A DNA stretch of 64,000 bases from Brevipalpus yothersi (GCA_003956705.1 QZCP01000202.1:1-64000); one strand, 5' to 3'. Positions 52,806 through 60,063 are shown, counted from the stretch's first letter. Translations and numbers: made by a program. Notes: generated from the letters alone by a model not told the origin.

Positions 52806-55800
52806 TATACGTCTGTACAGTCAGTTGGTAGAAACTCTCAAGCATTCTCCAACATTTACATACGAATTCCTTACCTTTAACAATCTGATAGTATTGCTCA
52901 CAGTTATCCTCATCTTCACAATCACCGGCACAATCACAAATGCCATTGCAGCGTTGGGCTAATCCAATACAGCGTCCATTTTGACATGTATATTGAGTAG
53001 TCACATCACAAGTTCCACAATCTAATTCATCTGCATGACTGTTCGGACAGTCCACAAAATTATCACACCAAAAGGATCGTTGTACACGTTCACCATTGCC
53101 ACAGTCTCGAAAATCTAGATATCAGCCACAAGGAAATGTCCAAAAAAGGGCCAGAAAGAGAAAAATCAAATGAAAAATGTATGAATGATCAGCAAGTGAA
53201 TAGAATATCTTTGATAAATCTTAAATTATAATCGTGTTTATACATGTGTCTGGTGTGTGCTCATGTGGATATGTTATTGTATAAAGGAAGGTGAGAAGAG
53301 GAAGAAAAAAGTCCATGGCCAACAGAAAGTCTAGTGGATAAATGTGTGTCACTGAGCGACTATCCACATATATGCACATGAATATCTATCGGACATACAG
53401 AATCAAGAATAAATTCTGTTTACATCACCAGAAAAAAAAGAATCAAAGTGACAGAATAAATGATAGAAAGAGAGAGAAAGGAAAACAAATTGATTTCGTC
53501 TTGGCCAACTGACCTTCATCATTACAAGCTTTCTCATCACTTCCGTCCTGACAGTCTACTTTACCATCGCAGACACGCTTTGATTCTACACAATATCCTG
53601 ATGTTGGACAGATGAATTTGAGAGAATTTTTGGTGGTCAAAAGAGATGACAGGAATAAAGTGGAATAGAGTAGCCAGATTAGAAGGATTCGTCCAGTGAG
53701 TATATATGTTCATAAGTGTATCGAGAATATCATGGTTAACCAGGTGAAGAATAGAAGAGAGGAAGAAAAAGGAAATAAAGAAAGAGATGATCAAAGCTCA
53801 CCATTGTCACACCTCCATTCCATGAACCAGCACTTACGAATAGCTGTAATGATGAAAAGAGTAGAGGAAATAATGGAATAAGTATGGAGAGTGAGAGAGA
53901 CACCATGAGAAGAGGTTCAAGTCATGGACACACATTAATAAAGAGAGTAGAGTAAGAGAAGTCTTGAGAGTAGAAGATAAGCAAAGAATTGAATACATGG
54001 TAAAAGAAGAGATTGGAAGAAGAAGAGGAAAAGGAAAATGATTGACCATGTTATACTGATCTATCGACAAAAGATTGTGTCCCTGTCAAGAATGAACAAT
54101 GTTGATTACTGTGTGTGAGTGCTATCAAGTGAGTGGATAGATAGAACATTGTATGGTAGAAAGGGAAGATCGTGGAATAGAAAATTATGCATGATAAGCT
54201 GTGGGTTCTGAGTGTGATACTAAACGCTTACAAAATATACATGTATGCACATCCTTTGGGTACAAGCTATTTCTTATGAATTCTGACTAACTAGGCCTAA
54301 AAGTTATCATTTAAAGGCTAAAAATTGTCTAGATTCTAAAATATTGAGAGTAAAGTAGAAAATTGAGACTTTATGAACGGTTTGACCTTCAAAAAGATTG
54401 TAAATGGAATGAGAACCGGGAAAAAAGGTCAATGAGTAAGGGAATTCAAAATTTTATTCTTAACGATTTTCATCGATGAAAATTAATCATTTGAGAGGGA
54501 AGGAGCAAAAACAACTAATTACATAAACTGTTCACTAGATAGCAAAAGGTTAATTGCTCTAACCAGTAGTACAAATCATTTTTGCATGAGAAACGATAGT
54601 TTAATTATATTCTAGGGGAAACCTTTTTCAATTGATGATTTCAATTTGGATCATTACATTACTCTGATCTGAGAATTAGCTTCTATTGAGATCTATTCAA
54701 ATTCTACACCAAAGTCTCTTGTTCTGAGGGTATATTTGGGAAAATTTTTTCGAATTCTAGTTTTTCAACTATCATTTGAGAATCTTGTGTACTCATTATA
54801 AACTTAAACTTGAGCTCAATGATAGCTATTGGCAACTGCATCCATTGAAAGTTCTAATCTAGCAAACTGACAGTACACCTTTCTCATGTGTTTTGAATGA
54901 TAAAATTGAAAGCAAAACTTGGACAGCCAAGGTGTTCTGTTTAAAAGCAAAAGTGAATGTCAAGATAAAGAGATCAAGAAGGAATACTTACTGCAATTTT
55001 GTTCATCGGTCATATCACCACAATCATCTTTAAAATCACATACCTATGCATTGGTAGACAATATATACATATGTGAATATTTTTGGATAAGATTTTGGAT
55101 TGATCATGTGAAAAAAAATCAAACATTCAACATACTCGATCACTTCCCACGCAAAAATTATTTTCACATTTAATATGATTTGGAGGGCACGCAATAGTTT
55201 CTGTTGGGAAGAAGAAGAATAAGAGGATGAAGATAAGTTCATGAATTCATGATAGAAAAGAAAGCTTCATAATCAATCATATTTTATGAGAAAATAAAAA
55301 CAAATAGAAACAAACGTAGATGATCATGATCGTCATTATCATCATCTTGTTTATCTTGTACACTGGACTTACCACAATTTTGTTCATCTGATCCATCAGA
55401 GCAATCTTGCTTTCGATTGCATCTTTGTGAAATATCAATACAATCATCTTCATTTTCACATTTAAATTCGCCCTCTGGACAGCCTAGGAAAAGAGAAAGA
55501 AAAGAAAAACATCAAATTTTATCCATTATCTGGGAACAATCTTTTCGCTACATTGAATTTGAAATACAAGAACAAGAAAAATAGAAAATACGAAAAAGAT
55601 CACAATTTGAACATGTATTCTGGAACAAATGCTTTTACGTATGTACACATACCTCACACATACACAATCACATTGGCATGCACACATATCCACATATTCA
55701 ACCATACAAATAGGAAGATGAACATGCACAAGCACTTTGATCTACTTAAAAAGTGCTATTTTATGGCTATTGATTCGATACGAGTGAAACTATGCACATA

Positions 55801-56954
55801 ACTGTATACTGTACGGTAAATATATGCATGAATGGAATGTGTATCATTTACGGGAATAACTTATCATGAAAATATTTTCCCCATTCATCCACATCTGTAT
55901 CTTTTCTTTGCTCAATTCAGTTTCAATCATGAAAAAAGACTTTCTTTCGATTCCTTTCTGTATGAATGTATGCTTGCATATGTGCTACAGAGTTGTGGAG
56001 GGAAAAAATCCAATAGCTGATTATTTGAGCTGATGATTAATCTGGAGAAACTCGTGGGTTGTATTGATTGGAGGAAGAGCAAAAAAAAATTGTGAGATCA
56101 GTTCTTTGATGATAAATTCGTTGGGAGAATAATCTTTCTGTTTATTCGATCAGGAAGAAGAAATAAAAATAAGACCTCATCTCTGTGAGAATCTTCAGCT
56201 TGCATTGAGAAAACCAATGCATTGAGCTTCCAATATTAGGATAAAATCAGGACCAAAATGTCCAAAAGTATCATGAAAATGATGAATATGATGGAAAATC
56301 TGTACTCTATTGAGTTGAGTTATTCACTTCTACCCACTATTTTTCCTCATCCACATCAAAAAATGATGAAGGGTCGCATGAATTGGTGATGTATGAGGGA
56401 AAAAAAGTTTCCAAAAATCTCAATGCATTCTCTGCCCACTGTCATAGATGGGTCATACTAAAAGTCAAAGAATAATCGAAATTTTAATGGAACAATTCGT
56501 GAAAAGAAATCCATTCTCTCTCTTTCTCTTTCTCTCCCTTCTTTTTCAACACAACTTTCATTTGTTCATTTTTGTTTTGTGCCCAGTCCCTGAGCTACTT
56601 TTGGGAGTGAAATGTGATCTATGAGTGATTCGGAAAACATTTTACTCTCATCTTATTATGCATCCATAAAATGATACTACTAGATAGGAGAAGAGAGAGA
56701 CAAAGACAGAGACAGAGACAGAGAGATAAGGAAAATAATATGAGGAAAAGAATAAGAATATCGTGGAGAATCCACATCATTCGTCGTCAAGTTATGTTTA
56801 AATTCGATAATGCACTTGCTTTTTCTTTTAAGGTTTTTTGATCCACATTCTTTTCACATTGAATGACTTCATCATCCAGATAATCATATGAAATGCTATT
56901 CCATCGAAAGCAACTCGCTTTGGTATTCTTCTGAGGCAATACAAAAAAGCAAGC

Positions 56955-56994
<40 letters not shown>

Positions 56995-59900
56995 CAAAGG
57001 TCCATGATATTCTTTGTAGTACATTCTGATCATGGAAGGATTGCATGGCGTAAAAGATTCAAGGAAAAAAGTGAATATCGAAAGGAAGAGAAAAGTGTTG
57101 TTGCAGTAAGTTGGAAATCTTTCAATGGTTTGAAAAAAAATATCCTGGATTCATGTACAAAGTAAGATTGTTTCGGTTCACTTTATTCAATCTCAAAGGG
57201 CTTTTCGAACTGATCTGTTGGCAAAATTCTTTCCTGCTTTCAGACAATGAATGGAGAAAGATAAAGGCTTAGAATAAAATCTGAAACATTTTCTTGTCCA
57301 TTTACACTGAACAAAAGCTTGATAACCCAAAAGTCCATCCTTTTTGCTATTGTATATTATATGGCTTGTATTATGGAACATGAAAAATTTGAATGAACTG
57401 TGAGGTATAGAACGATAGTTATTCAGTTCATGGTAGCATACAGAAGAATCAAGCATGTATATGAACATTTTTGCTTGGATATAAACAGCTTAACATAGGA
57501 GCTTGAAAAAGATACATGAAAATCTTGAAGTAATCCTTGCTGAGACATCAACTTGGATCGATCATGTAAATGAGTTGGAATGATCAGATTGGTAAGATAG
57601 GGAAGAAAGTTGCTCGAATGAGAGGGAATACAGAGGACACAAATGAATGCCCCAAACTATTACAAATAGATAATGTGGACTGTCAGGCGGAAGAACTTCT
57701 CGCATTCAATAGTATGTTAATCTGACCACAGAATTTTTCGAATAATTCATTACTGATTACCGATAATCAGCATTGTTATTCTCCTGATGTGAAAGAGTGT
57801 GTCCACAATATATAGTCGATGGAAATGAAAATTGAAAGCAAAATTAATGAGCCTACAAAATTAGCTTAATCACAGAGTGAAAGAAGAAAGGGAAAGAGAG
57901 AGAGAGAAACTAGGCAAGAGAATACATGTGTACATTTGTCTTGAGGCAACTGATCAATCCTTCTGCCTGGAAATATTCTCCAAAATTTCAGGTATTCAAG
58001 TTACATTGAAATGCTGACTATAATCTAGGAAGATTGTGTCTAAAGCCATCCGAAATTGATCAGCTTTTAGTAGGGTCCATCTTGTTTGAGTGATGAAAAA
58101 TTTTCTTCACAATCAGTATAGTGAATATAACCAAATTGATGAGCAAAAGTGAGAAAAATTGAATACCTAATAATATATGCAAACGTGAGTGTAGATAGGT
58201 TAAAAGAGAGAGATGAGATTATCGGGATCAAAAATTCAACAAATAAATTGTATCTTGAGGGTAAATAAATAATGCTAACCTCAGCTTAGTTGTTGAAGAT
58301 GAATATTCAAGAGCATATACATGTACATGCTACATGAAGTTACATATTCGGTGAAAAATATGAAAAATTATTCAGCATTTATATATAGATTAGTTATGTG
58401 GAATGGCCTCAAGCTATTTCCAGTTCCTATTCAATGAAACAGATTGTATAGTGGATGAGAATATTTTTCATAAGAACTATCATCATATGAATGCTAAAAT
58501 GCTCATTTTACCACCCAAAATGGAGTGACGTTTTCGAAACCCTACAAAATTCTTTCAGTACAAAAGACTGATTTGTAATGAGCGAGCTTCAGTTAGTTAT
58601 GATATCCTTGATACTAACACATCGTAATTTAGTGAGTTTTATCACTTTCACGAAATAAATTCCACAAAATACCAAGCCTTGTCAACTGAAAGGCCCAGCT
58701 ACACACACTAAATTGAATAAAAATAGTGAAAACTTTATCGACTTGACTTAAAAATCAATTTCAATTAGTAAGAAAATTGAGTCATTAAGGAGTACGGAAA
58801 TTAGTTCATGAGCATTTGAATTGATCAAAGGAAAACAATCATTTCCATTCCGGAAGAGACATCATCAAATCAAATTGAATCAAATGGAGAGACACACCAA
58901 ATTCTACAATTTAAAATAGACATCAAAATAATTACCCCCAACCGTGAGAGGCTTTTGCTCGGATACTTACCACAGTTTTGTATGCTCTCATCAAAATTGT
59001 TGTTCGGGCAATCGGTGATACCATCACATTTGGACGAAGGTGCGAAACAAAAATTTAAATCATCACCACAACTAATAAAACCAGCATTGGAACACACAGA
59101 TCCTATGGAACCTATTGGAAATTGTGAAATCGAGGAAGATAAAGGAGAGAAACAGAGATAGATAAAATTGAATTTTTCTGATGCAATAATGATAGAGCCT
59201 TTAAGCCAATAATGTGTGAGCGTAGAATAGGTACCATAGTGTATATACCTCTAGGTATATATACTCTTCAGACTATCATGTGGAAGATTAGCATTCTTTG
59301 GTTTGTTTCGATGAGGAGAGGAAAAGGAAAAAGCTTGGGATAACTTTATCCATCTATTCATATCCCATAATGAATTGAATTAAAATGATGATGAAAAGCT
59401 TTTCCCATAACTTTTGCCCATGGTAAGGAGTATAATTGAATTGCATAATCAGATGAGAAAATTCACAATTGGCTTTTGTTTCACTGATTATCATGGACCA
59501 CCCACACAACTTTAAAGGGTATACTATTCCATATATTTCGTGTGTTCCATGAATATCATTGGAATGAATCAGAAAAAAGAACTGGAAAGTATTCTAGTAT
59601 TTGCTATTTCTTTGTCAAATTTCGAAATTTTTGACAATTAAAATAACAAACTGTCATTCCCAATAACGTTTGTGTGGGCCCTAATCGAGGTCAAATGAAT
59701 TCTGTCTACTTGATAGTCTATTTTTGAAACTTTCTCATCTTCTTCATTCTCATCTTCCTCATCTTCCACTGATGACAATCAGAGCATAAAAACAGTCAGA
59801 AGAGAGAGTGAAGACAGATGTGAGAAAAAGTTTTCTTCCGAAAAGTCTCTGTCAAAATATTTTTCCTCATCTTTCTCCAGGTCTTACCTGATGATGTTAA

Positions 59901-60044
59901 TGATGACAAAGATGATGAAGACGATAATGTGACATTACTTATACCATCAAATAGTAAACAATCATGATAATTGACTAGCGTGATAACAACTGATGAAACA
60001 ATGATCAGACGAGAAGCACACTTATTGTAAGTATTGGTCATCAT
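21199..60044 (-). CDS. GRL101-like receptor: 12 LDLa modules, LRRs and seven-transmembrane GPCR (complete, 20 exons)
   Basis: Overall model of a complete gene. The coding exons, 5' to 3' on the minus strand, are 59888-60044, 58971-59111, 55373-55483, 55136-55200, 54992-55043, 53802-53843, 53514-53597, 52875-53114, 46883-47023, 45795-45941, 44661-44777, 36775-37155, 34116-34221, 30767-30913, 29844-29915, 27763-27834, 26308-26379, 23599-23670, 21560-22415 and 21199-21474. They sum to 3,351 nt (1,116 residues plus stop). Domains: signal peptide about 1-35; LDLa modules 59-559; N-terminal cysteine cap 563-577; LRRs about 580-740; hinge with FCC and DEFSSCED 745-770; seven helices about 773-1060; tail to 1116. 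Family: LDLa plus LRR plus rhodopsin-type GPCR is the type C LGR architecture; twelve LDLa and this length fit Lymnaea GRL101, as I recall it, rather than single-LDLa relaxin receptors. It should sit in the plasma membrane; the ligand is unknown. Confidence 0.9.
21560..22415 (-). CDS. Receptor exon 19: hinge and helices 1-6
   Basis: Acceptor TTTACACAG and donor CCTCAG|GTATAT; 285 codons plus one leading base that completes the Leu codon of exon 18. It starts with the LGR hinge RTDEFRFCC and PDEFSSCEDLL, then helix 1 with N791 (GN), helix 2 NLALGD (D819), helix 3 with C853 and ending in D877-R878-F879, extracellular loop 2 with C931 (the expected disulfide partner), and helix 6 with CWMP (1005-1008). 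The usual DRY is DRF here. The hinge and the helix signatures together place it in the LGR/relaxin-receptor branch of rhodopsin-type GPCRs. Confidence 0.96.
22416..23598 (-). other. Receptor intron 18
   Basis: Intron of 1,183 nt, phase 2, GTAAGT..ACACAG. Holds a GAAA/(GA)n microsatellite at 22861-22915 and nothing else recognised. Confidence 0.88.
22861..22915. repeat. (GAAA)n-(GA)n compound microsatellite
   Basis: Four to five GAAA units run into about 19 GA units, within receptor intron 18. Confidence 0.97.
23599..23670 (-). CDS. Receptor exon 18: last LRR
   Basis: A 72-nt exon, phase 2 at both ends, acceptor TCTTTACAG, donor TATTT|GTAAGT. It encodes DLYHNMLITIGSKTF and AGLHALKYL, one 24-residue LRR. 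The exon size and phase repeat in exons 15-17, the one-exon-per-LRR layout known from LGR and relaxin receptor genes. Confidence 0.95.
23671..26307 (-). other. Receptor intron 17
   Basis: Intron of 2,637 nt, phase 2. Frames inside (for example 25814-26113) show no domain. It contains no long microsatellite. Confidence 0.85.
26308..26379 (-). CDS. Receptor exon 17: LRR
   Basis: A 72-nt exon, phase 2 at both ends, acceptor CTCATTAACAG, donor TCATT|GTAAGT. It encodes DLSYNQLTYIEDGAFSGL, a canonical LRR, and joins the flanking repeat exons without frame change. Confidence 0.95.
26421..26480. repeat. (GA)30 microsatellite
   Basis: Sixty uninterrupted bases, close upstream of a splice acceptor in transcript orientation. 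Confidence 0.98.
27349..27402. repeat. (CT)n-(CTTT)n compound microsatellite
   Basis: About 17 CT units followed by five CTTT units, in receptor intron 16. Confidence 0.97.
27763..27834 (-). CDS. Receptor exon 16: LRR
   Basis: A 72-nt exon, phase 2 at both ends, acceptor CTATTTTCAG, donor GATTT|GTGAGT. It encodes HLNGNKIKHIAPYAMKGL. Confidence 0.95.
27835..29843 (-). other. Receptor intron 15
   Basis: Intron of 2,009 nt, phase 2. No long repeat and no recognised nested gene; a short hairpin (7-bp arms AACAAGC/GCTTGTT) lies near 28757. Confidence 0.85.
29844..29915 (-). CDS. Receptor exon 15: LRR
   Basis: A 72-nt exon, phase 2 at both ends, acceptor CATTCAACAG, donor ACCAT|GTGAGT. It encodes ALSDNSIEILVGDIFYGL. 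Confidence 0.95.
29916..30766 (-). other. Receptor intron 14
   Basis: Intron of 851 nt, phase 2, with a short (GT)n run near 30089-30103. Nothing else seen. Confidence 0.85.
30767..30913 (-). CDS. Receptor exon 14: two LRRs
   Basis: A 147-nt exon, phase 2 at both ends, acceptor ATCTTCAACAG, donor ATTCT|GTGAGT. It encodes IMRGNYLGPNLTATTLRGL and IDLSNCSIERVEPRAF, two repeats in one exon, unlike the one-repeat exons that follow. LTATT contains an N-glycosylation sequon (NLT). Confidence 0.94.
30951..30974. repeat. (GT)n microsatellite
   Basis: About 12 GT units, beginning about 37 nt upstream of the exon 14 acceptor in transcript orientation, where it reads (CA)n. Confidence 0.95.
31341..31369. 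repeat. (TATC)7 microsatellite
   Basis: Seven tetranucleotide units in receptor intron 13. Confidence 0.97.
32662..32691. repeat. Perfect inverted repeat, 13-bp arms, 4-nt loop
   Basis: GTCAACTTCCGTT at 32662-32674 and AACGGAAGTTGAC at 32679-32691 are exact reverse complements around the loop ATAG. The left arm extends into AGGTCA, a nuclear-receptor-type half-site. It lies deep in receptor intron 13. Confidence 0.95.
33448..33485. repeat. (GA)n-(GATA)n microsatellite
   Basis: About 14 GA units followed by two to three GATA units. Confidence 0.96.
33732..33796. repeat. (GA)n microsatellite
   Basis: About 32 uninterrupted GA units in receptor intron 13. Confidence 0.98.
34116..34221 (-). 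CDS. Receptor exon 13: N-terminal cysteine cap and first LRR
   Basis: A 106-nt exon entering in phase 1 and leaving in phase 2, acceptor TTCCATTCTAG, donor AAGAT|GTAAGT. It encodes WPCADIPCPCRDTWINCTN with four cysteines (563, 568, 570, 577), the LRR N-cap, then FEIDRIPLI, which starts the repeats. The change of intron phase marks the border between the LDLa part and the LRR part. Confidence 0.94.
34222..36774 (-). other. Receptor intron 12
   Basis: Intron of 2,553 nt, phase 1. It has a (GT)n run at 36286-36304 and a small imperfect hairpin near 36068-36095. No nested gene recognised. Confidence 0.86.
36775..37155 (-). CDS. Receptor exon 12: LDLa modules 10, 11 and 12
   Basis: A 381-nt exon, phase 1 at both ends, acceptor TTTCTTTCTAG, donor CATTGTC|GTAAGT. 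LDLa 10 (residues 437-471) has six cysteines and the calcium-binding pattern DCLDKSDEKSC. LDLa 11 (480-519) has six cysteines but the divergent ending GCADESHLAGC. LDLa 12 (524-559) has six cysteines and the ending DCKRVYTDEEHC, with an insertion in the calcium loop. It is the only exon with three complete modules. Confidence 0.95.
37999..38023. repeat. (GA)n microsatellite
   Basis: About 12 GA units in receptor intron 11. Confidence 0.95.
39880..40061. repeat. (GA)n microsatellite containing an assembly gap
   Basis: Pure GA runs at 39880-39953 and 40027-40061 flank 73 N. The same motif on both sides suggests the gap is itself mostly GA repeat and its stated length is an estimate. Confidence 0.95.
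39954..40026. other. Assembly gap (73 N)
   Basis: A run of 73 N inside receptor intron 11. No exon is expected here, since the exons on both sides join in frame. Confidence 0.99.
44661..44777 (-). CDS. Receptor exon 11: LDLa module 9
   Basis: A 117-nt exon, phase 1 at both ends, acceptor CCTTTTCACAG, donor TACTGTG|GTAAGT. It encodes FPECDSDQFRCENGQC and CDSKIDCHDKSDELYC: six cysteines (398-432) with an intact calcium-binding DxSDE motif. Confidence 0.96.
44778..45794 (-). other. Receptor intron 10
   Basis: Intron of 1,017 nt, phase 1. It includes an inverted repeat at 45042-45074 and nothing else recognised. Confidence 0.87.
45042..45074. repeat. Inverted repeat with nested palindrome
   Basis: GTTCCACTA (45042-45050) pairs with TAGTGGAAC (45066-45074); the 15-nt loop contains the 8-bp palindrome ACTCGAGT (45054-45061). 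Confidence 0.9.
45795..45941 (-). CDS. Receptor exon 10: LDLa module 8
   Basis: A 147-nt exon, phase 1 at both ends, acceptor CATCCATACAG, donor GATTGTG|GTAAGT. It encodes a spacer FINNTKSREK and then six cysteines (356-393) ending ECINGEDEHDC, with a somewhat altered calcium loop. Confidence 0.95.
45942..46882 (-). other. Receptor intron 9
   Basis: Intron of 941 nt, phase 1, donor GTGAGT. Short GA-rich tract near 45979-46004; nothing else seen. Confidence 0.87.
46883..47023 (-). CDS. Receptor exon 9: LDLa module 7 (divergent)
   Basis: A 141-nt exon, phase 1 at both ends, acceptor CAACTCTTTAG, donor GGTTGTG|GTGAGT. It encodes VIICNSSSSLTCSMNGGC and CPYSDKYTNGLDEYGC: six cysteines (302-344) but a long C5-C6 loop, so calcium binding is doubtful. 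It carries N-glycosylation sequons. Confidence 0.93.
48207..48226. repeat. (GA)n microsatellite
   Basis: About 10 GA units in receptor intron 8. Confidence 0.93.
48808..48829. repeat. Perfect inverted repeat, 10-bp arms, 2-nt loop
   Basis: TTGTAAGCTT (48808-48817) and AAGCTTACAA (48820-48829) are exact reverse complements with AA between them, forming a near-perfect palindrome. Confidence 0.95.
49581..49630. repeat. (CT)25 microsatellite
   Basis: Fifty uninterrupted bases in receptor intron 8. Confidence 0.98.
52741..52802. repeat. (CT)31 microsatellite
   Basis: Sixty-two bases in receptor intron 8, about 70 nt past the exon 8 donor; it reads (AG)n in the transcript. Confidence 0.98.
52875..53114 (-). 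CDS. Receptor exon 8: LDLa modules 5 (four cysteines) and 6 (eight cysteines)
   Basis: A 240-nt exon, phase 1 at both ends, acceptor CTGATATCTAG, donor GTTAAAG|GTAAGG. Module 5 (222-250) starts FRDCGNGERVQRSFWC and ends CPNSHADELDC; it has only four cysteines, lacking the usual first two. Module 6 (253-289) has the core CDVTTQYTCQNGRC and the ending NGICDCAGDCEDEDNC, giving eight cysteines. A linker EQYYQIVK follows. Confidence 0.94.
53115..53513 (-). other. Receptor intron 7
   Basis: Intron of 399 nt, phase 1, donor GTCAGT. I searched it for an exon that could supply the missing cysteines of LDLa 5 and found no convincing one. Confidence 0.82.
53514..53597 (-). CDS. Receptor exon 7: second part of LDLa module 4
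   Basis: An 84-nt exon, phase 1 at both ends, acceptor CCAACATCAG, donor GATGAAG|GTCAGT. It encodes YCVESKRVCDGKVDC and QDGSDEKACNDE. The frame stays open upstream through the intron and there reads FICPTSG, which mimics an LDLa start, but no AG acceptor exists in the 200 bases before it except this one, and joining to exon 6 gives a perfect six-cysteine module. Confidence 0.92.
53802..53843 (-). CDS. Receptor exon 6: 42-nt micro-exon, first part of LDLa module 4
   Basis: Acceptor CATCATTACAG, donor GACAATG|GTGAGC, phase 1 at both ends. It encodes IRKCWFMEWRCDN, giving cysteines 1 and 2 of LDLa 4 (180-214). Joined to exon 7 it reads CDNGYC, the classic C2-C3 spacing, and the module ends with an intact calcium motif DCQDGSDE. 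Confidence 0.92.
53844..54991 (-). other. Receptor intron 5
   Basis: Intron of 1,148 nt, phase 1, donor GTAAGT. AT-rich, no long repeat, no recognised nested gene. Confidence 0.86.
54992..55043 (-). CDS. Receptor exon 5: second half of LDLa module 3
   Basis: A 52-nt exon, entering in phase 0 and leaving in phase 1, acceptor CAATGCATAG, donor AATTGCA|GTAAGT. It encodes VCDFKDDCGDMTDEQNC, cysteines 4-6 with a calcium-binding motif. Confidence 0.93.
55136..55200 (-). CDS. Receptor exon 4: first half of LDLa module 3
   Basis: A 65-nt exon, phase 1 in and phase 0 out, acceptor CTTCCCAACAG, donor GATCGA|GTATGT. It encodes TIACPPNHIKCENNFCVGSD, cysteines 1-3 (module spans 141-175). The phase-0 intron of 92 nt after it is the only non-phase-1 intron in the LDLa part. 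Confidence 0.93.
55373..55483 (-). CDS. Receptor exon 3: LDLa module 2
   Basis: A 111-nt exon, phase 1 at both ends, acceptor CTTTTCCTAG, donor AATTGTG|GTAAGT. It encodes CPEGEFKCENEDDC and DCSDGSDEQNC, six cysteines (101-136) with the canonical calcium-binding motif. Confidence 0.96.
55484..58970 (-). other. Receptor intron 2
   Basis: Intron of 3,487 nt, phase 1. It has a (GACAGA)n-type short run near 56703-56722 and (GA)n at 56961-56992. No further LDLa exon or nested gene seen. Confidence 0.86.
56961..56992. repeat. (GA)16 microsatellite
   Basis: Thirty-two uninterrupted bases in receptor intron 2. Confidence 0.97.
58971..59111 (-). CDS. Receptor exon 2: LDLa module 1
   Basis: A 141-nt exon, phase 1 at both ends, acceptor TTCCAATAG, donor AACTGTG|GTAAGT. 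It encodes SVCSNAGFISCGDDLNFC and CDGITDCPNNNFDESIQNC: six cysteines (59-99) with a longer last loop. A second acceptor 9 nt downstream (TTCCATAG|GA, exon start 59102) keeps the frame and would remove three residues. Confidence 0.9.
59112..59887 (-). other. Receptor intron 1
   Basis: Intron of 776 nt, phase 1, donor GTAAGA. It has a short hairpin at 59242-59261 (TATATACCT/AGGTATATA). Nothing else seen. Confidence 0.85.
59888..60044 (-). CDS. Receptor exon 1: start codon and signal peptide
   Basis: The first in-frame ATG after an in-frame TAG in the leader opens MMTNTYNKCASRLIIVSSVV and continues ITLVNYHDC, a hydrophobic signal-peptide core. A Ser-rich stretch follows (TLSSSSSLSSLTSS), with one sequon NVT. 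The exon ends after one base of a Gly codon (TCATCAG|GTAAGA), in the phase needed by exon 2. Two adjacent ATG codons make the exact start ambiguous by one residue. Confidence 0.85.
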
Positions 60045-60063
60045 AGTTGTGTGCTTCTCCCAT
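60022..60063 (-). promoter_or_regulatory. Upstream ORF overlapping the receptor start
   Basis: An ATG at 60063-60061 (context CCATGG) opens 13 codons and ends with TAA at 60024-60022. It is in a different frame and spans the receptor start codon at 60044, so ribosomes using it could not directly initiate at the receptor. Whether it is in the mature leader depends on the transcription start. Confidence 0.55.

Larger units (their letters stand above)
47024..52874 (-). other. Receptor intron 8
   Basis: Intron of 5,851 nt, phase 1. It has (GA)n at 48207-48226, a perfect hairpin at 48808-48829, and (CT)n runs at 49581-49630 and 52741-52802. I looked for extra LDLa exons in the open frames and found none. 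Confidence 0.86.

Noticed and set aside
53598..53680. Reading frame WLLYSTLFLSSLL followed by an LDLa-like start, looking like a signal peptide exon
   Set aside because: It has no start codon in frame before a stop and no acceptor upstream; the region is the 3' part of intron 6 and joining exon 6 to exon 7 gives a complete LDLa.
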